The notes beneath the pieces are model-generated. The model ran no database searches and was not told the origin of the DNA. It was given only the letters and a program-made list of their open reading frames with translations. The position numbers were made by a program, and so were the translations under genes. A DNA stretch of 64,000 nt from G963664585 sp963664585 (GTDB lineage Bacteria; Bacillota; Clostridia; Oscillospirales; Ruminococcaceae), in assembly GCA_963664585.2 (NCBI GenBank), contig CAXXEO010000017.1:62001-126000 (forward strand), read 5' to 3'. Of the stretch, positions 47,413 through 56,664 are shown piece by piece. The stretch's first letter is position 1. Each line of letters begins with the position of its first letter.

Positions 47413-47443
47413 TTGACTCTCACATTATGGTATACTCTATACT
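47413..47443 (+). promoter_or_regulatory. MerR-type promoter with 19-bp spacer
   Basis: TTGACT (47413-47418) and TATACT (47438-47443) are separated by 19 bases, the overlong spacer that MerR regulators correct by DNA distortion. The spacer holds a partial dyad around GTATAC. It lies 43 bases upstream of the MerR gene, indicating autoregulation. Confidence 0.65.
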
Positions 47444-47486
47444 GTAAATGAGCTCGGGAAATTCACATGTATGTGAGGAAAAATAG

Positions 47487-48305
47487 ATGCTGAAAATCGG
47501 AGATTTTTCAAAATTATCAAGGATTAGTATACGGATGCTTCGGCATTACGATGAAATTGGACTGCTTGTGCCAAAAAGTACTGACAGATTCACAGGCTAT
47601 CGCTACTACAGCGAGGATCAACTGCCTGTTGCCGGGAGGATTACCGCCCTAAAGGATATGGGCTTCAGCCTTGCAACTGTTGCGGAAATACTCCAAAGCT
47701 ATGATGATCCGCAGGCTCTTTCTCAGTTTTTGGCGATAAAGCAAGCTGAGGTGCAGGAACATGCTGAAGAAACCAGTCGACGTCTGCTGCTCCTTGAAAC
47801 AGCCATTAAACGGCTAAGAAAGGATGATACAGCCATGAATTATAACGTTACACTAAAAACCCTGCCTGAAAGATATGTGGCAAGTGTGAGAAAGGTTATC
47901 CCCGCCTTTGACCAAGAGGGAATGCTATGGAACATTCTGATGTCCGAAACCGCAGCCATGAATCTACAGCCAGCCGATCATTGCTACAGCCTTGCCGTTT
48001 ATCATGACGAGGGCTACAAAGAGAGTGATGTGGATGTAGAAATACAGGGAACGGTTAAAGGAAGTTACAAAAACACAGAGAATGTCGTGTTCAAAACAGT
48101 TCCTGCCATAGAGATAGCTTCTGCCACCTACAAAGGCAGTTATGAACAGCTCACGACAGTAAACCATGCTGTTGCCAATTGGGTGAATGATAATGGCTAT
48201 GAGTTTAATGGTGCGATGTTCTGCATTTACCATGTCAGTCCAGCGCAAACACAGAATCCGGATGAACTGGTAACTGAGGTTTGCTTCCCGGTAAAAAAGA
48301 AATAA
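47487..48305 (+). CDS. MerR-family regulator with GyrI-like effector domain
   Basis: 272 residues: an N-terminal MerR winged helix (KIGDFSKLSRISIRMLRHYD, GYRYYSEDQL), a coiled-coil linker (EVQEHAEETSRRLLLLETAI), and a GyrI/BmrR-like ligand domain from about residue 120 (ASATYKGSYEQLTTVNHAV). This BltR/BmrR-type architecture usually senses hydrophobic drugs and activates efflux or modifying genes. No such target is adjacent here; the next genes are ICE scraps, so the main visible target is its own promoter. Confidence 0.88.
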   Translation: MLKIGDFSKLSRISIRMLRHYDEIGLLVPKSTDRFTGYRYYSEDQLPVAGRITALKDMGFSLATVAEILQSYDDPQALSQFLAIKQAEVQEHAEETSRRLLLLETAIKRLRKDDTAMNYNVTLKTLPERYVASVRKVIPAFDQEGMLWNILMSETAAMNLQPADHCYSLAVYHDEGYKESDVDVEIQGTVKGSYKNTENVVFKTVPAIEIASATYKGSYEQLTTVNHAVANWVNDNGYEFNGAMFCIYHVSPAQTQNPDELVTEVCFPVKKK

Positions 48306-48393
48306 ATCTTCAACACATGTACCGTCTGTTTGAAAAGGCAGGCGGTATTTTAATGCCATTTTTTTATAGAACAGGCGGTGTAAACAAGGCAAA

Positions 48394-48639
48394 ATGGATA
48401 TGAAAGAACAACGTTTCGGTATTGGAGGATACAAAAGTGTGGGTTTTGATACGGATATCTTAGAGCGGGCAGTGGACAAATCAATAAGTCTTGCCAAAGA
48501 ACAGCGGGCGGAAGTGGTGATATTATGGCAGATCCCTCAACAATTGCCCTTGCAGTTAAAGCTGCCATTGCGGTTGCGACCGATAAGCGGACATGGAAAA
48601 CCATCAGCATCATCGTTGCTGTCATCCTCTCCCCGCTGA
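48394..48639 (+). CDS. small ICE-type open frame upstream of the hydrolase remnant
   Basis: The frame begins MDMKEQRFGIGGYKSVGFD and continues FDTDILERAVDKSISLAKEQ, a polar stretch plausible as a real small ICE protein. Its 3' half (after WQIPQQ) overlaps the start of the hydrolase remnant in another frame and is low in complexity, so the true end may have been altered. Function unknown. Confidence 0.35.
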   Translation: MDMKEQRFGIGGYKSVGFDTDILERAVDKSISLAKEQRAEVVILWQIPQQLPLQLKLPLRLRPISGHGKPSASSLLSSSPR

Positions 48640-48716
48640 TTTTGGTCATTGTTTTGATTATGAGTCTCCTATCGGCTACGGCGGATCACAATATCCTGCT
48701 TCTCTACTTTGTATAA
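48525..48716 (+). pseudogene. truncated ICE cell-wall hydrolase (N-terminus only)
   Basis: 63 residues: ADPSTIALAVKAAIAVATDK, then TWKTI, a membrane helix (IIVAVILSPLILVIVLIMSLL) and SATADHN, then an early stop after LLLYFV. This is the N-terminus of the long lysozyme/peptidase protein that follows virB4 in Tn1549-like ICEs. The catalytic domains are gone. The same truncation point is present in the copy at 1864-2010, so the truncation predates the duplication. Confidence 0.65.
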
Positions 48717-48829
48717 GAAATAAGCTGTCAAAACACCTCTAACAAGTCCCTTTCTCACCGAAAATAAAAATACAGCGTTAAACTGTCAGAATCGCGTTTT
48801 TCACGATAAGCTGGCAGATAAGCTGTCAA
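48624..48829. repeat. about 205-bp direct repeat, copy 2 (ICE right-end sequence)
   Basis: Nearly identical to 1906-2110, ending in the tandem ATAAGCTGTCA-type motifs. It is followed by a strong hairpin and then att block 2, which marks it as the terminal part of the element. Confidence 0.8.
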
Positions 48830-48859
48830 ACAATGTTTTTTCTGTTTAGGCGCAAAATA

Positions 48860-48894
48860 AAAAGTGGCTTAAACGTACTGTTTAAGCCACTTTT
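48860..48894. terminator. perfect 15-bp-arm hairpin
   Basis: AAAAGTGGCTTAAAC (48860-48874), loop GTACT, GTTTAAGCCACTTTT (48880-48894). It lies 3 bases before the tRNA-derived att sequence and terminates in both directions. Confidence 0.8.
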
Positions 48895-48897
48895 CGT

Positions 48898-49081
<184 letters not shown>

Positions 49082-49211
49082 CCATATAACTATTTCTGAA
49101 ATGCTGGCAATTTAAAGAAATGGCCTTCGGGTTTTTAATTTGGTATCATTAAAAGTTTGACCTGTTGACAAGATACAAGTTTCCGCGGACCGGTTGAATC
49201 AGATGCTTGCC

Positions 49212-49244
49212 CCGAAACGGAGGGCGTATAACCCTCCGTTTCGG
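49212..49244. terminator. hairpin terminator at the prophage end
   Basis: CCGAAACGGAGGG (49212-49224) pairs with CCCTCCGTTTCGG (49232-49244), followed by TTCGTTTT. It lies just after the last prophage gene on its minus-strand transcript. Confidence 0.75.
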
Positions 49245-49308
49245 TTCGTTTTAACACAACCGCATAGCTCGACCCGGTTGCAGTTAGAAAATCTGCCGCA
49301 GCCCTTTC

Positions 49309-49383
49309 TTATTCAGCTGTAGACGTTTCCTGCTTAGAATATTTTTTGAGTAGTTCTGAAATTCTGATGAAATCTAACGCCAT
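49309..49383 (-). CDS. 24-residue small protein
   Basis: ATG 49383 has GAGG at 7 bases, embedded in the end of the upstream gene. The peptide starts MALDFIRISELLKKY and ends in SKQETSTAE before TAA. It is amphipathic and helical. It is the last frame of the prophage lysis end. No family is recognised; the good ribosome binding site is the main support. Confidence 0.4.
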   Translation of the reverse strand: MALDFIRISELLKKYSKQETSTAE

Positions 49384-49387
49384 ATGA

Positions 49388-50342
49388 TTACCTCATTCCC
49401 ATCGAAAGCGCCCTATTATAAGCCGAGTACATAGAGTCCGTGACACCGCTTTCCGCAAGCTTCTTAGCCGCATCTTCTTCGCTTTTCGCGGAAGCAAGGA
49501 TACCTGCAATGAGGCTGAAGTAACTTGTAACATCCTGTGAAGCACTGTTTGTCGCGCCGCTGTTCTCTGTCGACGTATTCTGAGTGTACAGGGTACTCGC
49601 AGATGGAGTTGATTTCTTGCTAGCGCCTGTTTACCCTCGCATTCGCCGCTGCGATCTGGTCAGCCGACCAACCTAACGCAGCATATCCGCTGAAATCGCC
49701 TACAGCCGCTAATGCCTGTGCTCGCTGTATGGCTCTTGCATAGACTGTCTGCTCTTGTGCCGCTTCCGTTTGTGCCGCTGTCTGCTTCGCTGCTTCCTCT
49801 GCCTGTTTGTTGAGCAAAGCATACTTTTCCGCATTGGCCGCGATTGTCTCATCCGCTGTAGTTCCCACATTGCTAATATCGGTGTCAATTGCAGCTAATT
49901 GGGCAGCTCTTGCTTTTTCGCTCGAACTCAAGTTGTTCTCATAGTTCAGTGTTCCCTTGAGCTTTAAGCTGTCCGCCGTGCCGGATGCAAGGTTTGTCAT
50001 CTGTGACGGGAGCTTATTTTGATTGACCATATAATTCGCATACACCTGCTTGGCAATGTCGTCATAGGTATTGTTGGTAGTCGCTTTCTGCGCATTCAGC
50101 GTTGCAACAGACTTCTCCGCAGCAAGCTTTGCCGCCCTGTTCGCCGACGCCAGCGCGGATGAATAAGTAGAACCTGAGCTTCTAGAACCTGACGATCTAC
50201 CGCTGTTACTCAGTGAATTGCTGTTAATCAGAGAATTATTGTCCGCGTCATAAGCTGCGACAACTTCATCCTCTAAAACATTTCCGTTGTCATCATATTG
50301 GGTGTATGATCCGTTCGAATTTCTGGAATATTTCATAGTCAT
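49388..50342 (-). pseudogene. Ala/Ser-rich coiled-coil phage protein, one frameshift
   Basis: From ATG 50342 the protein has a KYSRNSNGSYTQYDDNGN start, a Ser-rich stretch, then Ala-rich helices (LNKQAEEAAKQTAAQTEAA) and GWSADQIAAANARVN. It then stops at 49620. Skipping one base near there continues GASKKSTPSASTLYTQ, through YFSLIAGILASAKSEEDAAK, to NRALSMGMR at TAA 49388-49390. The corrected length is about 316 residues. It lies 7 bases downstream of the amidase gene. Unknown function; a late virion or lysis accessory is possible. Confidence 0.6.
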
Positions 50343-50349
50343 TTCTCCT

Positions 50350-51072
50350 TTATAAAATCATGTTTTTAATGTTTGACAATAAAGCCAATGCCGAATCTCT
50401 CTCGCTTGTCACCGTGGCAAGCTGTGCGGTCACTGCGGCAAGTTGTGCGGTCAATGTATCAACCTGAGAGGTATCAGATACCGGATCTGGCTCTGCAGGC
50501 ACTGCTGAGACTTCCGGGGCGGTATATGGCAAATGAAGAAAATCCAAACATCCCATTACGATAGCCGCCGCTATTTTGTCTTGATTCGGGTCGAATATGG
50601 CATTGTCCACATCAGATGTGATAAATCCAATTTCAATCAGCATTGAAGGGGAATTTGTGTCACGATTGACGGCATAGTCCAGTGTAGCATCTCCACGATA
50701 ACCTTTTTTGACGCCGCGGTCGACAAAGCCCAAAGCAGATAGGCCGTTGACAATTTCGGCAGCCCACGATTCATAAGCAACGGGTGCGGTATGATGCAGC
50801 CAGATTTCCACGCCCGAAGCGGACGAAACGCCGCTGTTTCGATGAATCGAGATAGACAGGTCGCAATGGTTCTCGTTTTCTATGTTTGTACGTTCCGCCA
50901 GCTCCAAAAACACGTCTGTTTCGCGGGTCATGACAACTTCTTGCCCTTGCTGGGCAAACTGTCTTTTTACCTCCATAGCAAGGTTGAGAGCGTCAGTCTT
51001 TTCATAGCGCGAGCCGTTCACAGCACCGCTGTCACTTCCCCCGTGTCCTGCGTCTACCCAGATCTTAGCCAT
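50350..51072 (-). CDS. N-acetylmuramoyl-L-alanine amidase (endolysin)
   Basis: A 240-residue protein with an Amidase_3 domain: zinc ligands in VDAGHGGSDSGA (His), YEKTDALNLA (Glu) and SISIHRN (His), catalytic Glu in MLIEIGFITS. A C-terminal coiled-coil (LTAQLAAVTAQLATVT) replaces a typical wall-binding domain. It cleaves the amide between muramic acid and peptide. Its start overlaps the 60-residue gene before it by 8 bases. A stub of a second copy lies at 52802-52870. Confidence 0.9.
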   Translation of the reverse strand: MAKIWVDAGHGGSDSGAVNGSRYEKTDALNLAMEVKRQFAQQGQEVVMTRETDVFLELAERTNIENENHCDLSISIHRNSGVSSASGVEIWLHHTAPVAYESWAAEIVNGLSALGFVDRGVKKGYRGDATLDYAVNRDTNSPSMLIEIGFITSDVDNAIFDPNQDKIAAAIVMGCLDFLHLPYTAPEVSAVPAEPDPVSDTSQVDTLTAQLAAVTAQLATVTSERDSALALLSNIKNMIL

Positions 51073-51247
51073 TTTGCTTATCCTCCTCCTTAATCGCTTC
51101 AGCTTCTTCTATGTAATATGGGTCGGGTAAAGCATCTTCATGTATTTCTATACAGTCTTGCTTTTCATTTTCAGATAATAACCCATATTCATCAGTTGTT
51201 ATTTCTTTTATCATGATCCCGTTGTGTAATACTCTATATTTCACCAT
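51065..51247 (-). CDS. 60-residue acidic phage protein, copy 1
   Basis: KYRVLHNGIMIKEITTDEY, then ALPDPYYIEEAEAIKEED. It is acidic and short, with overlapping start and stop with both neighbours. A paralogue at 52863-53045 shares the ALPDPYYIEEAE segment and the same gene context. Its constant position between the adhesin and the amidase suggests a chaperone or linker, but no function is known. Confidence 0.7.
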   Translation of the reverse strand: MVKYRVLHNGIMIKEITTDEYGLLSENEKQDCIEIHEDALPDPYYIEEAEAIKEEDKQNG

Positions 51248-52662
51248 TCCACCACCCTGTATGTTTTGCTGTTATAGGTTACGTCCGTCAATTTGTTTTC
51301 TGTAAATGTACCTTTCCATAGATAAGCACTTTGCATTTGACCTTGCAGAGGTGATACTTCTCCATATAACGTGTTACAAGTGGCAAAAATATTCTCCGAA
51401 GCGTTTTTTGTTGTAAAATTTGGAATTATTGAAGTATAATTTGAAGCGCCCGTAGTCTCTGTATTGTCAGATTTTTTAATAGCAATTAAATTGTTACACG
51501 GAAAATATTTTGGATAGGTTGAAGTTTGAGCAAATCCCCCTATAAAATAAAAATATGTTGAAGTTTCAATAACTTCAAAGCATTGAAGATAAAAAGGATT
51601 TGAAATTATTGGCACAAGTCCTGAAGACGAACTATAAGAACATATCGTTAAAGAATCAGAATAATACATTCCATTTGAAACAATAATTTTAGATGAATCA
51701 TTTGATAAAAATATTCTTGCATATACGCCACTATTGCTCATTGATATTGAATTACCCACAGAAGTAAAAGCGGTTCCATCAAAAGTATATAGCTGAGGCT
51801 TACCATATTTATAAAGTATTACATGAGAATCATCAACCCAAAGCCAATGCCTTACGCTTGGCGAATCGGGTAAATTAACGGCGTTTGTGGCATCTCCGGT
51901 AGTTAGATTGACCGTACATACCTGCGTGCCTCTTATTAAATATGTTCCGCTTGGGCTAAAGCGTTGGGTCATCCCTGATGTCGTAAATGCTGAAGATGAA
52001 GCCAATGACATAGACCAATTAGAAGCTACAATAATCAACTTTGTGTTATTAGATGCCGCATCGCTTCCAAGACAAATTAATTTATGAGTGCCGTCATCAA
52101 ATAACGTAAAATAATCATAAATAAAACTTGAGGCAAAAGCATTTGCAGAAGTAAAGGACGAAATCACTCTAGGATATCCACCATCCATAACGCAAATTGA
52201 AATAACTGTGCTGGACATTCCCATTGCAAAATGTTCATTGTCGGCGAACCATTGAATTCCGTATTTTGCGCTGCTCAACTGCGTCAATGTCTGTGTGGTT
52301 GCGTCCGCATAGTAGTACAAAATCGGTTCCCATTTTACATAGGGGCCGTAAGACTCCCCAACCGAGCTCCCGCCTTCAAAGCTACCGCTCACCCCAAACA
52401 AAGACACATCTTTTTTAATATTGGTAGCAACCAAATTAGCATCACCAGAAATCGTTTGATCTCCAGAAAGATATTGACCTGCGGCAATTGTTTGATTTGT
52501 TGTGGTAGGTGTAATTGTTGCAGCGGCTTTTGAAGCAATTGTGCCTGTTATCTTTGACCCTTTTACATAAGCGGTTTTTCCGCTTAAAACATCACTTGCG
52601 GCGGCGGTTGCATCGTTTGTATTCGTGCCTACATAAGAAGGGAAATTGCTGATAATTGCCAT
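51241..52662 (-). CDS. phage tail adhesin-like protein, copy 1
   Basis: A 473-residue protein. Residues 1-115 have the tail-protein features LSGKTAYVKGSKITGTI, AAGQYLSGDQTISGDANLV and NIKKDVSLFGVSGSFEGG. The rest is a repeat domain with propeller-like blades (HWLWVDDSHVILYKYGKPQ, FSPSGTYLIRGTQVCTVN). The N-terminus is nearly identical to 53042-54460 while the repeat domain has diverged, as expected for alternative receptor-binding domains. Upstream lies a fragment of a fibre gene end (52673-52800). Confidence 0.78.
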   Translation of the reverse strand: MAIISNFPSYVGTNTNDATAAASDVLSGKTAYVKGSKITGTIASKAAATITPTTTNQTIAAGQYLSGDQTISGDANLVATNIKKDVSLFGVSGSFEGGSSVGESYGPYVKWEPILYYYADATTQTLTQLSSAKYGIQWFADNEHFAMGMSSTVISICVMDGGYPRVISSFTSANAFASSFIYDYFTLFDDGTHKLICLGSDAASNNTKLIIVASNWSMSLASSSAFTTSGMTQRFSPSGTYLIRGTQVCTVNLTTGDATNAVNLPDSPSVRHWLWVDDSHVILYKYGKPQLYTFDGTAFTSVGNSISMSNSGVYARIFLSNDSSKIIVSNGMYYSDSLTICSYSSSSGLVPIISNPFYLQCFEVIETSTYFYFIGGFAQTSTYPKYFPCNNLIAIKKSDNTETTGASNYTSIIPNFTTKNASENIFATCNTLYGEVSPLQGQMQSAYLWKGTFTENKLTDVTYNSKTYRVVEW

Positions 52663-52672
52663 TTTAGGCCTC

Positions 52673-52800
52673 CTAAATAATCACCGCAATTGGGGTGTCT
52701 ACGGTCGGTAGAACCCCATCTGCGGTGATCGTAATCGTATTTGTCCTCTGCGACGTGATAGACAGTAACGCTGCTCTTGCTGCGCCTGTTACTCCATCAA
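52673..52800 (-). pseudogene. C-terminal fragment of a tail-fibre gene
   Basis: The minus-strand frame ends TITADGVLPTVDTPIAVII at TAG 52673-52675. It corresponds to the C-terminus of the fibre gene 54460-56664, which reads LYVYADGVKPTIDIPISII. It abuts the amidase stub and so marks the junction of the tandem duplication. Confidence 0.65.
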
Positions 52801-52801
52801 C

Positions 52802-52870
52802 TCAGTTTGCGCCATAACCGGCGCCGCTGTCACTTCCCCCGTGTCCCGCGTCTACCCAGATCTTAGTCAT
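52802..52870 (-). pseudogene. amidase N-terminal stub
   Basis: ATG 52870 opens TKIWVDAGHGGSDSGAGY and stops at TGA 52802-52804 after 22 codons. It matches the start of the full amidase (50350-51072) and overlaps the 60-residue copy 2 exactly as in the full module. It is the truncated end of the second module copy. Confidence 0.8.
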
Positions 52871-53045
52871 TTTGCTTATCCTCCTCCTTAACCGGTTCAG
52901 CTTCTTCTATGTAATACGGGTCAGGCAAAGCATCTTCGTGGATAGCAACACAGTTTTCTTTTTCGTCTTTAGTGAGTTTCTCGTACTCTTCAACAGTGAT
53001 TTCGTTAACCATAATACCATCATGCAATAATCTGTATTTCATCAT
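52863..53045 (-). CDS. 60-residue acidic phage protein, copy 2
   Basis: KYRLLHDGIMVNEITVEEY, then ALPDPYYIEEAEPVKEED: a clear paralogue of 51065-51247. Start and stop overlap the adhesin copy 2 and the amidase stub. It is complete although the amidase after it is not. Confidence 0.7.
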   Translation of the reverse strand: MMKYRLLHDGIMVNEITVEEYEKLTKDEKENCVAIHEDALPDPYYIEEAEPVKEEDKQND

Positions 53046-54460
53046 TCCACCGCCCTATATGTTTTATTATTGTAGGTTATATCTATGAGTCTGTTCTCAA
53101 TAAAAACGCCTCTCCATAAATAAGCACCTTGAGCTTGATCCATATTTTCAATAGGAGATATCAACCCTACTAGGTTAACAGATGCTGCGAGTATTTCGTT
53201 TTGGTTATTCTTGGCAATACTTCGAAAATTGAGATAAGATAAATTGGTTCCGATTTTAGTATTTGAATATAAATAATTAGGTTTCGTTAACATTAGTTGT
53301 TTAGTGTTTGGGTAGACCGAACCTGTACCTATAATAATAATTGAATTTTCCTTTTCAATTATTGTTCCGGCTGCTATACGACACCTATTAGAAGTATTTA
53401 TAGCCTCAGATAATCCCGTTGTCAGGTTAATTGGGTACACATATAACGCAGTCGGGCCATAGTCACTAGTATAATCTACAAATTGAATTAACCTAGTTTT
53501 GTTCTCAAGGAGATGCGGGTTAAAATCAGAACCATTCAAACTTTTATGTATTGAATTTCCTATTGCAGTAATTGTTGAGCCGTTAAAAGAATAAAGACGC
53601 ATCTCAGTACTCGCAGAAAATCCTATAAAATGAGTATCATCTACCCAAATTACTTGTGTTTGATAATAAGTTGAATAGCTAAGCATTACGGGATTGGTAG
53701 TATTTCCAGTAGCCAAGTCAAGAGTTGCAATTTGAGATCCTCTTTGGACATATGATCCAGAAGAACTAAAAGATTGAAAGTACCCATTTGTGTTAAAAAC
53801 TGTAGAAGAAGCAAAAGACATAGACCAATCAGAGGCTATAATAATCAACAATAAATTTGTCGTTGCGTCTCCTCCCACACAGATTAATCTATGAACTCCA
53901 TCATCAAAAATTTCGAAACCACCATAATAAGATGCTGGCATACTGGATACCGTTATAGAACTTATTATTCTAGGATAACCATTATCCATGATGCAAATAG
54001 AAATATTTTCTGTTGACATCGCTATTATAAAATGAATATTATCAGCGAACCACCGGACTACATACTTTGAACTATTTAATTGTGTCAAAGTTGTAGTTGT
54101 GCTATCAGCATAGTAGTATAAAATTGGTTCCCATTTGACGTAGGAGCCGTAAGATTCCCCAACCGAGCTCCCGCCTTCAAAGCTACCGCTCACCCCAAAC
54201 AAAGATACATCCTTCTTAATATTCCCTGCGACCAAATTAGCATCGCCAGAAATAGTTTGATCACCAGAAAGATATTGACCTGCGGCTATTGTTTGATTTG
54301 TTGTGGTGGGTGTAATTGTTGCAGCGGCTTTTGAAGTAATTGTGCCTGTTATCCTTGACCCTTTTACATAAGCGGTTTTTCCGCTTAAAACATCACTTGC
54401 GGCGGCGGTTGCATCGTTTGTATTCGTGCCTGCATAAGAAGGGAAGGTACTTATCATCAT
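53042..54460 (-). CDS. phage tail adhesin-like protein, copy 2
   Basis: 472 residues. The first 115 are nearly identical to copy 1 (GDANLVAGNIKKDVSLFGV). The repeat domain is similar in architecture but has many substitutions (VIWVDDTHFIGFSASTEM, FSSSGSYVQRGSQIATLD). ATG 54460 overlaps the stop of the fibre gene before it (TAATG). Two intact receptor-binding-type proteins in one tail cluster suggest widened or switchable host range. Confidence 0.78.
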   Translation of the reverse strand: MMISTFPSYAGTNTNDATAAASDVLSGKTAYVKGSRITGTITSKAAATITPTTTNQTIAAGQYLSGDQTISGDANLVAGNIKKDVSLFGVSGSFEGGSSVGESYGSYVKWEPILYYYADSTTTTLTQLNSSKYVVRWFADNIHFIIAMSTENISICIMDNGYPRIISSITVSSMPASYYGGFEIFDDGVHRLICVGGDATTNLLLIIIASDWSMSFASSTVFNTNGYFQSFSSSGSYVQRGSQIATLDLATGNTTNPVMLSYSTYYQTQVIWVDDTHFIGFSASTEMRLYSFNGSTITAIGNSIHKSLNGSDFNPHLLENKTRLIQFVDYTSDYGPTALYVYPINLTTGLSEAINTSNRCRIAAGTIIEKENSIIIIGTGSVYPNTKQLMLTKPNYLYSNTKIGTNLSYLNFRSIAKNNQNEILAASVNLVGLISPIENMDQAQGAYLWRGVFIENRLIDITYNNKTYRAVE

Positions 54461-56664
54461 TATGAATCCAATCCTCTCATTCCATATGACATGTTTATAA
54501 TAGAAATAGGTATATCAATTGTCGGTTTAACCCCATCAGCATAAACATATAACATATCACCATCATTAGTAGCGTATAATATTGCATTTCTCGCTGCTGC
54601 TAGCACTTCTGGATCGTTAGTTTCTTTAAGCCCTACAATTGCATTACAACCGCTAAACAGCTCTGATACCTGAACAACTTGTTGGTATGGGGGTTCAGTA
54701 CCCACCCAATTCGCAGCTAATAAATCTATCGATGTTGAATGATTCGCGGCTTTATTTGTATATAATTCTTCTAATGCCCCCTCAACTTTTTCTGATGTAA
54801 AGTGATTATTTGCATCAGTAATAGAAATATCCGACGCAGATAAATATTCAAAAATATTCATTAATTCGCGTGATACGGCAACTAAATCGCCCATAACCTT
54901 CCAAGTATTATTAACATATAGAAACTCAATGGACGTATTTGAAGGTATCCCACAAAGAGGAGTAGTATGATTCAAATCATCATATATTTCAAGCCTTCCA
55001 GATGAAGTGGTTGTATTATAAATTATAAACTGACATCCAGAAGATGCATAACCATTTGAAGATAAATATATATTATGATCATTTTCTCCTGCATTTATAA
55101 ATTGAATGGTTTTATCAACTCCAAAAGTAAGAGTCATGCTACCTTCATTAGCTGGTCTGACTTCAATTAAAGGCATAATTCTTTTATTCGTTAATATTTC
55201 AGACCCGGTTAATGAAGCTTTGGTGATATATAATTCTTCTAACGCGCCCTCAACTTTTTCTGACGTAAAGTGATTATTTGCATTCTCAATGGCTACTTGA
55301 TCGGCCGAAAGAAACGTAGCAAACATCATAAGTTTTTCTATGCGTTCATCTTTAAAATATTTCCATGATCCGGTATAAACGAATGTCATGCAAGAAGCTG
55401 GAGGTATATAGTAAATCTCAGCTCCTAAATCAGTAACTTTAATTGCGTTTGCGCGTGATTCATTTACAATGACAAATTGTGAGCCTCTTGCAAAATCATT
55501 ACTACCGGTTGAGAGATCAATTGATAAACCAGAATCAGCAGGAGTTATGAATTGTATCGGTGCATCAACACCAACAGTTAGTGTTATATCTGACGCCATT
55601 TCGTCTCTAACCATAATTGGCGTAGCAATTGTTTTATTAGTTAAAAATTCAGTTCCAGTTAACGAAGCTTTATTTTCAAATAGATCTCTTAAAGCCCCTT
55701 CAACATGAGTAGCATCTGTATAGTTTCCTTCATCTGTAATAGGAATATTAGAAGCATTCAAACTTACATTCCCATTTGCATGTGCTATACCGTTAACCGA
55801 TATTGTCAGGCCGTCCGCCCCCGCTGCCCCCGCTGCCCCCGCTGCCCCCGTCGCACCTGTATCCCCTTTAGCACCCTGTATGCCTTGAACACCTTGAGGT
55901 CCTGCATCGCCAGTGTCACCTTTCGGCCCGGTGGCCCCTGCTGGGCCGGTTCCACCCGTGTCCCCTTTTAGCCCCGTATCACCTTTTATTCCTTGCGGCC
56001 CTGCTACGCCTTGCGGCCCTGTCGCTCCCGTTTCTCCGGTATCGCCCTTATCTCCCTTGACACCCGTAGCACCAGTTGGCCCCGGAACAGACGCGGCCCT
56101 TCCCGTATCGTGATACCCGCCCTCGCCATATTCGAACCAATGCCCGGTAGCTTCGTCAATATACGGGCTTCTCCCAATGGCGTTTAATCTGGATTCTTCG
56201 GCGCTTACCTCGGCAGCGCTCGCGCTTGTGGTGGCGGAGTAAGCGGAAACAGAAGCGGTATCGTTTACGATGCTCACGTGTTCAATTAATCCGTTTAGCC
56301 GCGCGGTTAACTCGCTCCACCCGCTGTTTGCGTCAGGCCCCGCAATATCTTCCGGCTTTGGTCTGGAATGCGGTTTCAGCAGAACGGTGTACAGTGTTTC
56401 GCCGCAAGTCTCATCACTGGGGTAAATATATGCCGTAAACTCTCTGCCGGTAAAAAACATATCGTCAGGAATTGAAACTGTCAAAACCCCATCGGCGTAC
56501 GTCCCAATTCTGACCTCTGCGGCCTTAGCGTCCTTAGTGCCAAAGTGTACCTCGGTGTTTTGCGCTAATCCTTTTAGGCCCGTGATAGAAAGCGTCTGCC
56601 CGTGATCGTATTGCCAGCAATCCGTATAAGTTGCGCTAGAATCAGTTATATTGACGTTGATCAT
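54460..56664 (-). CDS. collagen-like tail-fibre protein, copy 1
   Basis: 734 residues. The N-terminal 170 residues (VNITDSSATYTDCWQYDHGQ) form a baseplate-attachment-like domain with VLLKPHSRPKPEDI, nearly identical to 61544-63319. A collagen-like Gly-X-Y run follows (GDKGDTGETGATGPQGVAGP). Two tandem repeats of about 125 residues each include FTSEKVEGALEELYITKASL. The C-terminus ends PTIDIPISIINMSYG. A trimeric fibre is likely. It lies directly upstream of the adhesin copy 2. Confidence 0.85.
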   Translation of the reverse strand: MINVNITDSSATYTDCWQYDHGQTLSITGLKGLAQNTEVHFGTKDAKAAEVRIGTYADGVLTVSIPDDMFFTGREFTAYIYPSDETCGETLYTVLLKPHSRPKPEDIAGPDANSGWSELTARLNGLIEHVSIVNDTASVSAYSATTSASAAEVSAEESRLNAIGRSPYIDEATGHWFEYGEGGYHDTGRAASVPGPTGATGVKGDKGDTGETGATGPQGVAGPQGIKGDTGLKGDTGGTGPAGATGPKGDTGDAGPQGVQGIQGAKGDTGATGAAGAAGAAGADGLTISVNGIAHANGNVSLNASNIPITDEGNYTDATHVEGALRDLFENKASLTGTEFLTNKTIATPIMVRDEMASDITLTVGVDAPIQFITPADSGLSIDLSTGSNDFARGSQFVIVNESRANAIKVTDLGAEIYYIPPASCMTFVYTGSWKYFKDERIEKLMMFATFLSADQVAIENANNHFTSEKVEGALEELYITKASLTGSEILTNKRIMPLIEVRPANEGSMTLTFGVDKTIQFINAGENDHNIYLSSNGYASSGCQFIIYNTTTSSGRLEIYDDLNHTTPLCGIPSNTSIEFLYVNNTWKVMGDLVAVSRELMNIFEYLSASDISITDANNHFTSEKVEGALEELYTNKAANHSTSIDLLAANWVGTEPPYQQVVQVSELFSGCNAIVGLKETNDPEVLAAARNAILYATNDGDMLYVYADGVKPTIDIPISIINMSYGMRGLDS

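Noticed and set aside
55800..56110. CRISPR-like repeats in the fibre gene
   Set aside because: The periodicity is the Gly-X-Y collagen pattern of a coding sequence, with 9-base multiples and no spacers.
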